Of a stretch of 39,705 nucleotides of DNA, positions 23,329-34,396 are shown one piece after another. The notes below the pieces were generated by a model. The model was not told where the DNA came from and made no database searches. It worked only from the letters and a program-made list of their open reading frames with translations. Origin of the DNA: Gammaproteobacteria bacterium. GTDB lineage: Bacteria; Pseudomonadota; Gammaproteobacteria; JAJFJF01. The stretch is taken from NCBI GenBank assembly GCA_021774255.1, contig JAJFJF010000005.1, forward strand, positions 1-39,705. Reading direction: 5' to 3'. Made by a program: the position numbers and the translations under genes. Positions within the stretch are counted from its first letter, which is position 1. Each line of letters opens with the position of its first letter.

Positions 23329-23973
23329 CTATTGTGGCGTCGCCACCGCTAAATCATCTACTTTCATAGAAAGCAGCGCTTGTGGCAGCTGTAATTCGTC
23401 TAATACTGCTTGCGCTTGCTGATAAGCCGCACGTGCTTCATCGATACGCCCTAATGCGAGGAAGGCATCGCCGCGCACTTCATTATAAAGCGCACCCCAG
23501 CTATCGCTTGGTGGTGACTTTAATAAGTTCAAGGCTGCTTCGGCTTGTTCTTGTGCAATCAATAAACGTGCTAAGCGTACGCGCGCCACATGTGCCACCT
23601 CTTTGTTTTTGCCGCTATCCATTGCCAAACGCAAGCGTTGCTCTGCCAGCAGCATGTCATCACCTGCTTCAATGGCATCCGAGGCCAACAGCAAGGCGGT
23701 TAATTGGGCATACGTGGTATTTTGGTAATCATTTAAGATTTCTATGCTCAAGGCTTCCGCCGCGGCAGTACGCTCTTCAAGCCGCGCTTCAATCAGTGCT
23801 TGATAGATAACGGATGCTTGCTCGACTTGTACTTGACGTTGCTGCATCCAGTAGCGCCCGCCGGTAAAAGCCAGTGCCGCAATCACCACACCTAAAATGG
23901 TCGATTTGCCATGTTTATCCCACCAAGATTTGATGGCATTAATTTGTTCTTCTTCTGTACGATAAATTTCCAT
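23329..23973 (-). CDS. yfgM: YfgM-type membrane-anchored TPR protein
   Basis: Inner-membrane protein with a periplasmic TPR domain, an ancillary SecYEG/PpiD-linked chaperone in E. coli. It has 214 residues. The N-terminal cytoplasmic stretch MEIYRTEEEQINAIKSWWDKHGK is typical, then one helix (about 25-43). TPR-like repeats follow (NKEVAHVARVRLARLLIAQEQ, LYNEVRGDAFLALGRIDEAR). GAGGTG precedes the ATG. It sits between hisS and bamB as in other gammaproteobacteria. Confidence 0.93.
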   Translation of the reverse strand: MEIYRTEEEQINAIKSWWDKHGKSTILGVVIAALAFTGGRYWMQQRQVQVEQASVIYQALIEARLEERTAAAEALSIEILNDYQNTTYAQLTALLLASDAIEAGDDMLLAEQRLRLAMDSGKNKEVAHVARVRLARLLIAQEQAEAALNLLKSPPSDSWGALYNEVRGDAFLALGRIDEARAAYQQAQAVLDELQLPQALLSMKVDDLAVATPQ

Positions 23974-23998
23974 TTTATTTCACCTCTTGCGCAAATAA

Positions 23999-24050
23999 CC
24001 CCTCACCCCAGCCCTCTCCGCTTAGAGGGGAGAGGGAGGTATTCTTTTAA
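23999..24050 (+). repeat. CCCTCACCCCAGCCCTCTC palindromic repeat, copy 1
   Basis: CCCCTCACCCCAGCCCTCTC, short loop, then GAGGGGAGAGGGAGG, followed by TATTCTTTTAAAACTT. It lies between hisS and yfgM. Other copies at 28891-28930 and 36868-36925, all in the same orientation. Confidence 0.85.
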
Positions 24051-24088
24051 AACTTTTGAGGGTCCGAATAATGATGAGCCCCAAATAA

Positions 24089-25378
24089 TCACAGCAATAT
24101 ACTTACAAGTTCATCTATTTTTAAACGTTGCTCCGCTTGCTCACCACGTAAATCTTTACAAAGCAGCGTCTCACTCGCTAACCCCTCATCATCAAGCACC
24201 AACGCAAAGCGTGCGCCGCTTTTATCAGCACGTTTAAACTGGCTTTTGACACTGCCGCCACCGCCATGGCAAAGCACGCTTATGTCAGGTGACCTATCAC
24301 GTAATTTTTCTGCCCAGAGCAAGCCCGCCTGCTCAGCAGCCTCACCAATGAGCACCATATAAGCATGTGGTGCGTTGCTTGGCACATCAGACAACAGTGC
24401 CACTGCTCGCTCTAAGCCCATGGCAAACCCTGTTGCCGGGGTTTCACGCCCCCCTAGTTGGCCGATTAAACCATCATAGCGCCCACCGGCACACACGGTG
24501 CCTTGGGCACCCAGCGCATCGGTCACCCATTCATAGATCCCATGTACATAATAATCTAAACCACGCACTAAATGGGGATTAATTTCATAGGCTAAACCGG
24601 CCGCCTCTAGGCGTGCCAGCAAGGCATCAAAATGTGCACGCGACTCAGCATCGAGATAATCCCCTAAATGCGGGGCGCCCTTAATGATGGGCTGCATATC
24701 GGGGTGTTTGCTATCTAAAATACGTAAGGGATTGGACTGCAAGCGGCGCTCGCTATCCGCGTCTAATTTGCTGCGATGCGCCGTAAAATACTGAACGAGC
24801 TTTTCACGATAGACAGCACGCGATTCGAGAGAACCTAATGAATTGATCTGCAAAGTGAGTTTATCTTGAATACCCAAAGTCTGCCAGAGACGCGCAGACA
24901 TCAATATTAACTCTGCGTCAACATCCGGGCCCGGTAAGCCCACCACTTCAGCACCAAACTGAAAAAATCGGCGATAACGCCCTTTTTGGGGGCGTTCATG
25001 ACGGAACATGCTGCCAAGATACCATAAGCGCTGCACTTGATTATAAAACAAACCATGTTCGATACCGGCGCGCACAAAACCCGCGGTGCCCTCAGGACGT
25101 AAACTTAAAGAGTCACCATTACGATCATCAAAGGTATACATCTCTTTTTCCACAATGTCAGTGACATCGCCGATCGCACGCGAAAATAACGCGGTTTTCT
25201 CAACTTCGGGGGTACGGATCTCTTGGTAGCCATATGAAGCGACTACCTGCCGAATAGCCTGTTCGAGGAATTGCCAAGCGGCCATCTCATCAGGCAGAAT
25301 GTCATTCATTCCGCGAATCGATTGGATCACTTGGGGTTTTGATTTATTTGCTTTGCTGGGTGATTCTAACGCAGACAC
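24089..25378 (-). CDS. hisS: Histidyl-tRNA synthetase
   Basis: Class II aminoacyl-tRNA synthetase that charges tRNA-His. Motif 2 reads [18 protein letters not shown], the HisA signature [15 protein letters not shown], and motif 3 [13 protein letters not shown]; the C-terminal anticodon-binding domain follows. The GTG at 25378 gives 429 residues. It adds about 16 residues ([14 protein letters not shown]) before the usual start [14 protein letters not shown] second GTG at that Val17 would match the E. coli length better, but neither has a clear Shine-Dalgarno. It begins 7 bases after sucD, so it may be transcribed with the TCA genes. Confidence 0.96.
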   Translation of the reverse strand: MSALESPSKANKSKPQVIQSIRGMNDILPDEMAAWQFLEQAIRQVVASYGYQEIRTPEVEKTALFSRAIGDVTDIVEKEMYTFDDRNGDSLSLRPEGTAGFVRAGIEHGLFYNQVQRLWYLGSMFRHERPQKGRYRRFFQFGAEVVGLPGPDVDAELILMSARLWQTLGIQDKLTLQINSLGSLESRAVYREKLVQYFTAHRSKLDADSERRLQSNPLRILDSKHPDMQPIIKGAPHLGDYLDAESRAHFDALLARLEAAGLAYEINPHLVRGLDYYVHGIYEWVTDALGAQGTVCAGGRYDGLIGQLGGRETPATGFAMGLERAVALLSDVPSNAPHAYMVLIGEAAEQAGLLWAEKLRDRSPDISVLCHGGGGSVKSQFKRADKSGARFALVLDDEGLASETLLCKDLRGEQAEQRLKIDELVSILL

Positions 25379-25385
25379 AGCACTA

Positions 25386-26255
25386 TCATCCCAGCAAATC
25401 TGCTATTGCTTGCCCCATGGCAACAGGCGATTGCACCGTGCGTACACCGGCGGCTTCCAGCGCCGCAAACTTTTCTTTGGCGGTACCCTTTCCGCCCGCA
25501 ATAATGGCACCTGCATGGCCCATGCGCTTGCCTGGCGGCGCGGTGACACCTGCAATATAGGCGACAACGGGCTTGGTGACATGCTCTTTGATAAAGGCAG
25601 CCGCTTCTTCTTCCGCGGTCCCTCCGATTTCACCGACCATGATGATCGCTTCGGTTTGCGGATCTTCTTGGAAACATTTCAACACATCCACAAAATTCAT
25701 ACCGGGAATAGGATCGCCCCCAATGCCCACACAGGTTGTTTGGCCTAAGCCTAAGTCGGTGGTTTGCTTCACCGCTTCATAAGTAAGCGTACCTGAACGT
25801 GACACAATACCCACTTTACCAGGTTTATGAATATGCCCTGGCATAATGCCGATTTTGCATTCCCCCGGTGTAATGATACCGGGGCAGTTAGGCCCAATTA
25901 AGGCCACACCCTTCTCATCCACGTATTCTTTGACCACCACCATATCAAGTGTTGGGATCCCTTCCGTAATACAAACAATTAATCTAATGCCTGCATCGGC
26001 CGCTTCAATAATAGAATCTTTACAGAAAGGCGCTGGCACATAGATCACACTGGCATCCGCACCGGTTTTTTCAACCGCATCACGCACGGTATTGAACACG
26101 GGCAGATCTAAATGTGCCTGACCACCCTTGCCTGGCGTCACGCCCCCTACCATTTTCGTGCCATATGCAATGGCTTGTTCTGAATGGAAAGTGCCTTGCT
26201 TGCCAGTAAAACCCTGACAAATAACTTTTGTGTTTTTATTAACTAAAATACTCAT
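25386..26255 (-). CDS. sucD: Succinyl-CoA synthetase alpha subunit
   Basis: Binds CoA and carries the phosphohistidine of succinyl-CoA synthetase, a TCA-cycle step giving ATP or GTP. It has 289 residues. The Rossmann CoA site reads [17 protein letters not shown], and the active-site His lies in [17 protein letters not shown]. The ATG overlaps the sucC stop (ATGA), coupling the two subunits. Confidence 0.98.
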   Translation of the reverse strand: MSILVNKNTKVICQGFTGKQGTFHSEQAIAYGTKMVGGVTPGKGGQAHLDLPVFNTVRDAVEKTGADASVIYVPAPFCKDSIIEAADAGIRLIVCITEGIPTLDMVVVKEYVDEKGVALIGPNCPGIITPGECKIGIMPGHIHKPGKVGIVSRSGTLTYEAVKQTTDLGLGQTTCVGIGGDPIPGMNFVDVLKCFQEDPQTEAIIMVGEIGGTAEEEAAAFIKEHVTKPVVAYIAGVTAPPGKRMGHAGAIIAGGKGTAKEKFAALEAAGVRTVQSPVAMGQAIADLLG

Positions 26256-27412
26256 ACCACTGCCTTTACAATACTTTCTGCTGCGCTACCTAAACTTTCT
26301 GCGGCAATGATTTTTAAACCGCTGTCATTTAATTTTTGCGCGCCAATATCAGCGTTATTGCCTTCTAAACGCACAACAACGGGCACGTCCACGCCCACCT
26401 CTTCTACGGCACCGATAATGCCGTCGGCGATGAGGTCACAACGCACAATCCCCCCAAAAATATTGACCAATATGCCTTTGACGTTTTGATCAGATAAAAT
26501 AATTTTAAACGCTTCAGAGACACGCTCTTTGGTGGCGCCACCGCCCACATCTAAAAAGTTTGCCGGGTCGCCACCATGCAGCTTAATCAAATCCATTGTG
26601 GCCATCGCTAAACCAGCACCATTGACCATACAACCGATATTGCCGTCTAAAGCAATATAATTAAGCTCCCAGTGTTGGGCACGTGTTTCGCGTTCATCTT
26701 CTTGTGACACATCACGTAACTGCGCGACGGCTTGCTGACGATAAAGTGCATTCGCATCGATATTAATTTTGCCATCCAAACAAACTAAATTGCCTTCTGT
26801 TGTGACGACAAGTGGATTGACCTCTAATAAACTTAAATCTTTTTCAAGGCAAAGACGCCCTAGACCGAGTAGCAACTTGGTAAATTCTTTTACCTGATCG
26901 GCCGTCAAGCCCAATGCAAAACCTAACTCACGACACTGGTAAGGTAATAAACCGGTTAAAGGATCAACCGCCACCTGTAAAATTTTCTCAGGTGTTTTAG
27001 CCGCGACTTCTTCGATATCCATACCGCCTTCGGTGGAAGCCATGATAACGAGACGACGCTGACTGCGATCAATCACCGCACCTAAATAGAGCTCGCGCTC
27101 AATATTAGACGGTTTTTCCACCCAAACACAGCTAATAGGCTGACCTTTTTCATCGGTTTGAAACGTCACCAAATGAGTGCCAATCAGTTCACGCGCCACT
27201 TCGCCAACCGCTTCTGCGCTGTCGACAATTTTGACACCACCGGCCTTACCACGCCCACCCGCATGGACTTGCGCTTTGACTACCCAGCGTTCGCCGCCTA
27301 AATCTTTTGCAGCGGCGACTGCTTCCTGCGCATTACGCGCAATTTGCCCTTCAGGAACAGGCACACCATAATCAGCAAATAACTGCTTAGCTTGATATTC
27401 GTGTAAATTCAT
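26252..27412 (-). CDS. sucC: Succinyl-CoA synthetase beta subunit (ADP-forming type)
   Basis: Nucleotide-binding ATP-grasp subunit that pairs with SucD. It has 386 residues (E. coli 388). Starts [20 protein letters not shown]; the nucleotide region [16 protein letters not shown] is present; the C-terminal domain has [17 protein letters not shown] palindrome-rich gap of 173 bases separates it from sucB. Confidence 0.98.
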   Translation of the reverse strand: MNLHEYQAKQLFADYGVPVPEGQIARNAQEAVAAAKDLGGERWVVKAQVHAGGRGKAGGVKIVDSAEAVGEVARELIGTHLVTFQTDEKGQPISCVWVEKPSNIERELYLGAVIDRSQRRLVIMASTEGGMDIEEVAAKTPEKILQVAVDPLTGLLPYQCRELGFALGLTADQVKEFTKLLLGLGRLCLEKDLSLLEVNPLVVTTEGNLVCLDGKINIDANALYRQQAVAQLRDVSQEDERETRAQHWELNYIALDGNIGCMVNGAGLAMATMDLIKLHGGDPANFLDVGGGATKERVSEAFKIILSDQNVKGILVNIFGGIVRCDLIADGIIGAVEEVGVDVPVVVRLEGNNADIGAQKLNDSGLKIIAAESLGSAAESIVKAVV

Positions 27413-27450
27413 ATACTGCTTTACCTAATGTTACATACTCAATAATTTAA

Positions 27451-27477
27451 GGGCAGCCACAGGGGGCTGCCCCTACG
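27451..27477 (-). repeat. REP-like palindrome, copy B
   Basis: Plus strand GGGCAGCCACAGGGGGCTGC then CCCTACG, the inverse of 3242-3268. It sits between sucC and the inverted-repeat element at 27501-27579. Confidence 0.75.
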
Positions 27478-27483
27478 ACATCG

Positions 27484-27507
27484 TCGAGGGGGTCCGTCGA
27501 GGGGGTC
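27484..27507 (+). repeat. Short tandem repeat TCGAGGGGGTC
   Basis: Two copies 13 bases apart (27484-27494 and 27497-27507); the second leads into the 22-base inverted repeat. Confidence 0.7.
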
Positions 27508-27579
27508 AGATTCATTGTTTAACATTCAAAACCATTAACAAGAAAGGTGTTTGCACATTAAACAATGAAACTGACCCCC
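27501..27579. mobile_element. 79-base MITE-like inverted-repeat element
   Basis: Left arm GGGGGTCAG then ATTCATTGTTTAA (27501-27522) and right arm TTAAACAATG then AAACTGACCCCC (27558-27579) match at 21 of 22 positions, enclosing 35 bases. GTTTTTTT follows on the plus strand. Ends of this kind recall palindromes moved in trans by REP-associated tyrosine transposases; that link is from memory, and no transposase is present. Confidence 0.7.
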
Positions 27580-27585
27580 GTTTTT

Positions 27586-28869
27586 TTATAGATCCAACAA
27601 CATCCGTGAGGGATCTTCTAGTAACTCTTTAATCGTCACTAAAAATTGAACTGAATCTTTGCCGTCGATAATACGATGGTCATACGACAAGGCTAAATTC
27701 ATCATAGGACGCACCACCACTTCGCCATTTTCGACAATAGGCCGTTCCGCAATTTTATGCATGCCTAAAATAGCACTTTGTGGCGGATTCAAAATAGGCG
27801 TAGACAACAACGAACCAAACACACCCCCATTGGTAATGGTAAACGTGCCGCCGGTCAGCTCTTCCATCGTTAACTTGCCGTCACGTGCTTTTGTGCCTAA
27901 TTCACGCACTTCTTGCTCAATTTTAGCCATGGTCAACGTATTGGCATCACGCACAATGGGCACCACCAAACCACGAGGGGAACTCACCGCAATACCAATA
28001 TCGTAATAACCATGATAAACAATATCATGACCGTCAACGGAGGCATTCACAATGGGAAAACGCTTTAAAGCTTCAACAGTGGCACGCACGAAGAAGGACA
28101 TAAAGCCCAAGCGCACACCATGCTCTTTTTCAAAAGCATCTTTATAACGTGCGCGAATGTCCATCACCGGCTTAAGGTTCACTTCATTAAAGGTGGTCAA
28201 CATTGCTGCTGTTTGCTGTGCTTCCACTAAACGTTCTGCAATACGTGCTCGCAAGCGCGTCATGGGCACACGTTTTTCAGGGCGCTCACCTTCGGTAAAG
28301 ACCATCACAGGTGCACCACCGGTAGCAGGCTGAGATAAGGTTTCAGCAGCAGGTGCACCCGCCGCTTCTACTGCAGCAAGCACATCAGCCTTCATAATAC
28401 GGCCACCTTTTCCTGTGCCTTTAATGTGGTTCACGTCAATGGCATGTTGTTGGACTAAGCGTCGTACCGCAGGGCTTAAATCTGCCAGCACATCGGCCGA
28501 CACGGCCGCTGCGGGTGTGGCAGCGGGCGCCGCTTTGGCAGTCTCGGCCTCTTTCTCTTCTGCGGCAGGTTCTGCTTTGGCTGCAGGTTCTGCTTTGGCT
28601 GCAGCAGGGGCAGGTGCATCTTCAGCAACAGCGCCTTCTTCAATCATGCCTAATAGCTCTTCTGCGACCACTGTGTCACCGACATTTCTAATAATGTCTT
28701 TTAATACGCCTTCACCAGGTGAAGGGATCTCTAGCATTACTTTGTCAGTTTCGATGTCAACGAGATTTTCATCACGTTTAACTGCATCGCCAGGTTTTTT
28801 ATGCCACGCCGCAATCGTGGCATCCGCCACTGATTCCGGTAAAATAGGCACTTTAACTTCAATCGCCAT
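27586..28869 (-). CDS. sucB: 2-oxoglutarate dehydrogenase E2 (dihydrolipoyl succinyltransferase)
   Basis: Core of the 2-oxoglutarate dehydrogenase complex; transfers the succinyl group to CoA. One lipoyl domain (1-75) has its lipoylated Lys in [13 protein letters not shown]. An Ala/Pro/Glu linker (about 80-125), the peripheral subunit-binding domain (about 128-165, [15 protein letters not shown]) and the catalytic domain (about 195-427) with DHRIIDGKD follow. It has 427 residues. AAAGGA precedes the ATG. E3 (lpdA) is not in the window. Confidence 0.98.
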   Translation of the reverse strand: MAIEVKVPILPESVADATIAAWHKKPGDAVKRDENLVDIETDKVMLEIPSPGEGVLKDIIRNVGDTVVAEELLGMIEEGAVAEDAPAPAAAKAEPAAKAEPAAEEKEAETAKAAPAATPAAAVSADVLADLSPAVRRLVQQHAIDVNHIKGTGKGGRIMKADVLAAVEAAGAPAAETLSQPATGGAPVMVFTEGERPEKRVPMTRLRARIAERLVEAQQTAAMLTTFNEVNLKPVMDIRARYKDAFEKEHGVRLGFMSFFVRATVEALKRFPIVNASVDGHDIVYHGYYDIGIAVSSPRGLVVPIVRDANTLTMAKIEQEVRELGTKARDGKLTMEELTGGTFTITNGGVFGSLLSTPILNPPQSAILGMHKIAERPIVENGEVVVRPMMNLALSYDHRIIDGKDSVQFLVTIKELLEDPSRMLLDL

Positions 28870-28890
28870 CTTCGCTTCCTTTAGTATTAA

Positions 28891-28930
28891 CCCCTCACCC
28901 CAGCCCTCTCCCCTTAAAGGGGAGAGGGAG
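28891..28930 (+). repeat. CCCTCACCCCAGCCCTCTC palindromic repeat, copy 2
   Basis: CCCCTCACCCCAGCCCTCTC, then CCCTTAAAGGGGAGAGGG. A degenerate second half (CTCTCCCTTATGGGGAAGAG near 28950) and a repeated GAGCGTTAG follow, so this sucA-sucB gap of 169 bases may hold two rounds of insertion. Confidence 0.85.
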
Positions 28931-29038
28931 CGTTAGCTAGCTAGGCACTCTCCCTTATGGGGAAGAGGAGCGTTAGTCTTTTAGGCTATCTTTTCCAAAA
29001 AGGAAAAGGACATCGACCTAATCTTTTAGTTTATCAAG

Positions 29039-31882
29039 TTATTGTTCAGCGCTAAGCCCGAGGGCATCGCTCACTAATTTTTTCTGTTGTTCAACATGCA
29101 AAGCCATAAAGCCCGCTGCAGGCGAGGCTGATGGTGGTCGACCGGCATAGGTCAATATTTGGCCTGGCTGAAAGCAAGCACGCATATGATGTTGGGTATT
29201 GTACCATGCCCCTTGATTTTTGGGCTCTTCTTGACACCAGATAATCGTTTCCACATGGCTGTATTCTGCAAGCAGCGCCGTCAAGTCTTCTTCTGGGAAG
29301 GGATACAGTTGCTCAAGACGGATAATCGCAATATCTTTACGGTCTAACTCGCGCCGCTTGTTCAACAAATCATAATAGACTTTACCACCGCATAAAATAA
29401 CACGCGTGACGCTACTGGCTTCAATATCCTCATCTATCTCTGGGATCACAGTATGGAACTGCCCTTCTGATAAATCTTCCAGGCTAGACACCGCCAACTT
29501 ATGGCGCAGTAAACTTTTCGGCGTCATCACCACTAATGGCTTACGATAAGGGCGTAATATTTGTCGCCGCAACATATGAAACACTTGTGCCGGTGTGGTA
29601 GGGGTACACACTTGAATATTGTGTTCAGCACACAACTGCAGATAACGCTCTAAGCGTGCCGAAGAATGTTCTGGCCCTAAACCTTCATAGCCATGTGGCA
29701 AAAACATCACTAAGCCTGATAAGCGGCCCCATTTTTGTTCGCCCGAACTGATAAACTGGTCAATGACAACTTGTGCACCATTGGCAAAATCACCAAATTG
29801 CGCTTCCCAAATCACCAAGGCATCCGGCTCGGTAGTGGCATAACCGTATTCAAATGCCAGCACGGCTTCTTCTGATAGAAGTGAATCAATCACCGTGAAT
29901 TTGCCTTGCTCTTCCGCGATGTGTTGCAAGGGAATAAAACCGTCGTTGTTTTCTTGATCATGCAACACAGCGTGACGGTGCGCAAACGTACCACGCCCGC
30001 TGTCTTGCCCCACTAAACGCACACTGTAGCCTTGCTGCAGCAACGTCGCATAGGCCAAGGTTTCAGCGTAACCCCAGTTCAGTGCCAATTTGCCGGCTGT
30101 CATTTTATGGCGATCAGCAATGACTTTCTTAACTTGGTTTTGCAATGTAAACGTATCGGGGTATTGCGCTGCCTTTTCGGCTAATCGCTTTAGCGTGACG
30201 GTATCAACTCGCGTATCACCGCCGGCTGTCCAGTCAACGCCCACATAACGGTGCCAGTCCACACGAAAACCCGGCGGGGTATCCACCATCTCTTCCACAA
30301 CGGTTTGCCCTTCATCTAAGGCTTTGTGAAAATCAGCAACAAGCGCATCGGCTTCTTCTTGGGTGAGCACACCTTCTTCTATGAGTTTTTGCGCATAAAG
30401 TTCTCGAGGCGATGGCAGTGCTTTAATTTTTTTATACATCTTCGGCTGCGTCGCCGAAGGTTCGTCTGCTTCGTTATGACCGTGACGACGGTAGCAAACT
30501 AGATCAATCACCACATCTTTATTAAAGGTCATGCGATAATCTAATGCCAACTCGGAAATAAACTGCACCGCCTCAGGGTCGTCTGCATTCACATGAAAAA
30601 CTGGCGCTTCAATCATTTTAGCGATATCGGTGCAATAATAAGAGGAGCGCGCATCTTCCGGATGGCTGGTTGTAAAGCCTACCTGGTTATTAATAACAAT
30701 GTGTACCGTGCCACCCGTTGAAAAGCCACGTGTTTGCGACATACTGAGCGTTTCCATCACCACGCCTTGCCCAGCAAACGCGGCATCACCGTGCATGACG
30801 ATCGGTAAAATACGCTTTTTCTCTTTGTCTTGATGACGATCTTGTCGTGCCAATACCGAACCTTCGACGACCGGTGACACAATTTCTAAGTGCGAGGGAT
30901 TAAAGGCAAGTGCCAAGTGCACTGGCCCACCGGATGTTTGAATATTCGATGAAAAGCCCTGATGGTATTTTACGTCACCGGAAGATTTTGTGTCGGTAGG
31001 CTTGCCTTCAAACTCACCAAACAAACTCATGGGAGCCTTGCCTAAAATATTGACCAGCACATTCAAACGGCCACGATGCGCCATGCCCATGATGATTTCT
31101 TTGACACCCTGCCCGCCGGCACGGTGCACCATCGTATCTAACATAGGAATGAGGCTATCGCCGCCTTCCAGTGAAAAACGCTTCTGCCCAACATAACGTG
31201 TATGTAAATATTTCTCTAAGCCATCCGCTACCGTGAGGCCTTCTAGCAAACGTTTTTTAGCCTCATCAGAATAGTCTGGCTGGCCACGCGTGCTTTCAAT
31301 ACGTTGGCGAATAAAGTAGCGCTCATCGTCGTTAGAAACATGCATGTATTCAATGCCGATGTTCCCACAATAGGTTTGCTTTAAGGCATCGACAATGTCA
31401 CCTAACGAACCATTCTCTAAATTATCAAAGCCGCCCGTATTAAAGACGGTATCGAGATCGGTTTCAGCCAAACCATAATGACGCAATTCTAAAGCGGCCA
31501 CATCCGGGACTGGCTGTAACGCTAATGGATCAACTTGCGCATAGCGATGTCCGCGTGCGCGGTAGGCATCGATCATATGCAACACTTGTGCTTGCTTGCG
31601 TTCGTGGACTAAATCAGACGTCACGCTGGCCGCAGGCTTACGAAATGCATGTGAATTCGTTTTTGCTTGCTCAGCAAAATATTGAATGACTTTGGAATGC
31701 GGGGTATCACTTATCATCGACCCATTGGGACGCGGTAAGGTATCAAAATATTGACGCCAGCCGGGTTCTACTTGAGCAGGATCTTCGAGGTACGTTTCAT
31801 AGAGCTGCTCTAAATAGGCAGCACTCCCACCACTGATAAGCGAGGTCTTCCAGAAGGCCTCCATTGAACGATTTTGGCTCAT
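29039..31882 (-). CDS. sucA: 2-oxoglutarate dehydrogenase E1
   Basis: ThDP-dependent decarboxylase of the complex that makes succinyl-CoA. It has 947 residues (E. coli 933). N-terminal E2-binding part includes SAAYLEQLYETYLEDP. Core marks: MGMAHRGRLNVLVN, HGDAAFAGQGVVMET, and the ThDP-related RRHGHNEADEPSATQP. The C-terminal part has GYATTEPDALVIWEAQFGDF and LLPHGY-like FLPHGYEGLGPEHSSAR. The ATG lies 6 bases after sdhB, so sdh and suc genes are one transcription unit. Confidence 0.98.
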   Translation of the reverse strand: MSQNRSMEAFWKTSLISGGSAAYLEQLYETYLEDPAQVEPGWRQYFDTLPRPNGSMISDTPHSKVIQYFAEQAKTNSHAFRKPAASVTSDLVHERKQAQVLHMIDAYRARGHRYAQVDPLALQPVPDVAALELRHYGLAETDLDTVFNTGGFDNLENGSLGDIVDALKQTYCGNIGIEYMHVSNDDERYFIRQRIESTRGQPDYSDEAKKRLLEGLTVADGLEKYLHTRYVGQKRFSLEGGDSLIPMLDTMVHRAGGQGVKEIIMGMAHRGRLNVLVNILGKAPMSLFGEFEGKPTDTKSSGDVKYHQGFSSNIQTSGGPVHLALAFNPSHLEIVSPVVEGSVLARQDRHQDKEKKRILPIVMHGDAAFAGQGVVMETLSMSQTRGFSTGGTVHIVINNQVGFTTSHPEDARSSYYCTDIAKMIEAPVFHVNADDPEAVQFISELALDYRMTFNKDVVIDLVCYRRHGHNEADEPSATQPKMYKKIKALPSPRELYAQKLIEEGVLTQEEADALVADFHKALDEGQTVVEEMVDTPPGFRVDWHRYVGVDWTAGGDTRVDTVTLKRLAEKAAQYPDTFTLQNQVKKVIADRHKMTAGKLALNWGYAETLAYATLLQQGYSVRLVGQDSGRGTFAHRHAVLHDQENNDGFIPLQHIAEEQGKFTVIDSLLSEEAVLAFEYGYATTEPDALVIWEAQFGDFANGAQVVIDQFISSGEQKWGRLSGLVMFLPHGYEGLGPEHSSARLERYLQLCAEHNIQVCTPTTPAQVFHMLRRQILRPYRKPLVVMTPKSLLRHKLAVSSLEDLSEGQFHTVIPEIDEDIEASSVTRVILCGGKVYYDLLNKRRELDRKDIAIIRLEQLYPFPEEDLTALLAEYSHVETIIWCQEEPKNQGAWYNTQHHMRACFQPGQILTYAGRPPSASPAAGFMALHVEQQKKLVSDALGLSAEQ

Positions 31883-31888
31883 AATCGT

Positions 31889-32590
31889 TTACGTTGAACG
31901 AGACAATAAATTATTACGAATATTCGCAATGGCTTGTGTGGGGTTTAAGTCTTTTGGACACGCATCGGCACAGCTCATGATACTGCGACAGCGAAATAAA
32001 CTGTAGGCATCCTCAAAGTCTGCTAAACGCTCATCCGTTGCCGTATCACGACTGTCGGCAATAAAACGATTGGCTTGCAATAAGCCAGCCGGACCAATGA
32101 ACTTATCAGGATTCCACCAATAAGAAGGGCACGAACTTGAGCAACAAGCACATAAAATACACTCGTACAGGCCATCAAGTTTCGCTCTGTCTTCGGGTGA
32201 CTGCAGACGCTCTTTATCAGGAGCTAAAGCATTATTCTGCAGATAAGGCTTCACTTTTTCATACTGCTCATAGAACTGTGTCATGTCGACAACCAGATCG
32301 CGCACCACAGGAAAAGCAGGTAACGGCCGTAAGGTAATTTTTTTGCCTTTAAAATGTGACACAGGCGTAATACACGCCAAACCATTGTGGCCATTCATGT
32401 TCATGGCATCTGAACCACACACCCCTTCACCACACGAACGCCGAAAACTTAAAGACTCATCTTGATCTTTAAGCTCCATGAGGGCAGTCAGCACCATCAT
32501 GTCTTTGCCAGGCGGTATGTCCAGCTCATAATCCTGCATATAAGGCTTATCGTCTTTGTCTGGATCAAACCGATAAATTGAAAATTGCAT
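31889..32590 (-). CDS. sdhB: Succinate dehydrogenase iron-sulfur subunit
   Basis: Carries electrons from SdhA flavin to quinone through three Fe-S centres. It has 233 residues. The [2Fe-2S] motif is SCGEGVCGSDAMNMNG...C, the [4Fe-4S] motif CILCACCSSSCPSYWW, and the third cluster CRSIMSCADACPKDLNP. It starts 18 bases after sdhA. Confidence 0.98.
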   Translation of the reverse strand: MQFSIYRFDPDKDDKPYMQDYELDIPPGKDMMVLTALMELKDQDESLSFRRSCGEGVCGSDAMNMNGHNGLACITPVSHFKGKKITLRPLPAFPVVRDLVVDMTQFYEQYEKVKPYLQNNALAPDKERLQSPEDRAKLDGLYECILCACCSSSCPSYWWNPDKFIGPAGLLQANRFIADSRDTATDERLADFEDAYSLFRCRSIMSCADACPKDLNPTQAIANIRNNLLSRST

Positions 32591-32608
32591 GCTCTGTTTG
32601 CCTCGTTA

Positions 32609-34396
32609 CTAGTACGTTCTTGCTTTGGGTGGGAAAGCGTCCATCCCTTCCGGTTGCATATTCACTGCACGCGATGCAACGCGATGCCCTTTATGAAAAT
32701 ACAGACTGTGTTTTAACCAGTTGGTGTCATCACGCTCAGGATAATCGACACGGCTATGCGCCCCGCGGCTTTCTTTGCGGGCTTCCGCCACATAAGCAGT
32801 GGCTATCGCCACGGACATCAGGTTATCTAACTCTAATGCCTCGATACGTGCGGTGTTAAACAGTCGGCTGTGGTCGCTCAAAGCAGCATGCTGCAATCGT
32901 TCAGCAATTTGCTCGAGTCGCTTAATACCACTTTGCATTTTTGCTGCATCACGGAACACACCAAAATCTTCTTGCATCGCTTGTTGTAAGTCGCGGCGCA
33001 CTGCCCCTACGCTTTCGCCTTCTTTTCGGCTATCCCACGCGCGTAAACGACTCGCGGCCGCCTCAATGTCATCCGCACTCACTGGTTTTTCAGGATCACC
33101 TTCGTGCAATTGCGCTTCAACGTGCATGCCCGCCGCACGACCAAATACCACTAAATCAAGCAAGGAATTGCCGCCTAATCGGTTAGCGCCGTGCACGGAT
33201 ACATTCGCGCATTCGCCCACCGCGTAGAGTCCGTCAACGGTGAGGTCTTTGCCGGCCCCATCAATGGTCAATACCTGGCCATGACGGTTGGTTGGAATAC
33301 CGCCCATCATGTAATGACAGGTGGGGACCACCGGAATAGGCGCTTCAACGGGATCCACATGCGCAAAGGTCATCGCCAACTCACGAATACCTGGCAAGCG
33401 TGATTTAATGATATCTGGATCTAAATGACTTAATTGTAATAAAGCATGATCGCCATTTGGCCCACAGCCTCGCCCTTCTTGGATTTCAACCGCGATGGCG
33501 CGCGACACCACATCGCGACTGGCGAGATCTTTCACATTCGGTGCGTAACGCTCCATAAAGCGTTCGCCCTCTTTATTAATTAAATAACCGCCTTCACCAC
33601 GCGCACCTTCTGTGATCAAACACCCCACACCGGCAATGCCGGTTGGGTGGAATTGCCACATTTCCATATCTTGCAGTGGCAAGCCTGCCCGCACAACCAT
33701 GCCTAAACCGTCACCGGTATTAATATGTGCGTTTGTGGTCGACGCATAAATACGCCCTGCCCCGCCGGTGGCCAAGATAGTCGCACGCGCACGGAAATAG
33801 CGCATTTCATTGTCTTCAATATTGATAGCGACCACGCCGGCAATACTGCCATCGTTCGCTTTCACTAAATCTAAGGCATACCATTCCGAAAAAATGGTGG
33901 TTTTGGCTTGTAAATTTTGTTGATAAAGTGTGTGCAGTAAAGCATGCCCGGTGCGATCGGCCGCCGCACAGGTGCGAGCCGCTTGTTCTTTACCAAAGTG
34001 TTTAGACTGCCCACCGAAACGACGCTGATAAATTTTGCCGTTCTCTGTGCGCGAAAAAGGTAACCCCATGTGTTCTAGTTCGTATACATTCTCAGGGCCC
34101 ACACGACACATGTATTCAATGCTGTCTTGATCGCCTAAATAATCCGAACCTTTGATGGTGTCATACATATGCCAGCGCCAATCGTCTTCATGCGCATTAC
34201 CAATCGCACACGTGATACCGCCCTGCGCTGACACAGTGTGTGAACGTGTGGGGAACACTTTCGACAGTAGAGCCACGCGTTGACCTGCGCGCGCGAGCTG
34301 CAAGGCGGCGCGCAAGCCTGCGCCCCCCCCGCCCACAACGATGGCATCAAACGCCAATTCACCTATCTGATTTTGATTCATTTGATTTGCACTCAT
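32609..34396 (-). CDS. sdhA: Succinate dehydrogenase flavoprotein subunit
   Basis: FAD-bearing catalytic subunit of complex II. The dinucleotide-binding [16 protein letters not shown] is near residue 20; the covalent FAD His lies in [11 protein letters not shown]; the active-site region reads [14 protein letters not shown] chose ATG 34396. It overlaps the sdhD stop (ATGA) and has GGAG 9 bases upstream, giving 595 residues. An upstream in-frame start at 34429 would add 11 residues inside sdhD and is unlikely. Confidence 0.97.
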   Translation of the reverse strand: MSANQMNQNQIGELAFDAIVVGGGGAGLRAALQLARAGQRVALLSKVFPTRSHTVSAQGGITCAIGNAHEDDWRWHMYDTIKGSDYLGDQDSIEYMCRVGPENVYELEHMGLPFSRTENGKIYQRRFGGQSKHFGKEQAARTCAAADRTGHALLHTLYQQNLQAKTTIFSEWYALDLVKANDGSIAGVVAINIEDNEMRYFRARATILATGGAGRIYASTTNAHINTGDGLGMVVRAGLPLQDMEMWQFHPTGIAGVGCLITEGARGEGGYLINKEGERFMERYAPNVKDLASRDVVSRAIAVEIQEGRGCGPNGDHALLQLSHLDPDIIKSRLPGIRELAMTFAHVDPVEAPIPVVPTCHYMMGGIPTNRHGQVLTIDGAGKDLTVDGLYAVGECANVSVHGANRLGGNSLLDLVVFGRAAGMHVEAQLHEGDPEKPVSADDIEAAASRLRAWDSRKEGESVGAVRRDLQQAMQEDFGVFRDAAKMQSGIKRLEQIAERLQHAALSDHSRLFNTARIEALELDNLMSVAIATAYVAEARKESRGAHSRVDYPERDDTNWLKHSLYFHKGHRVASRAVNMQPEGMDAFPPKARTY

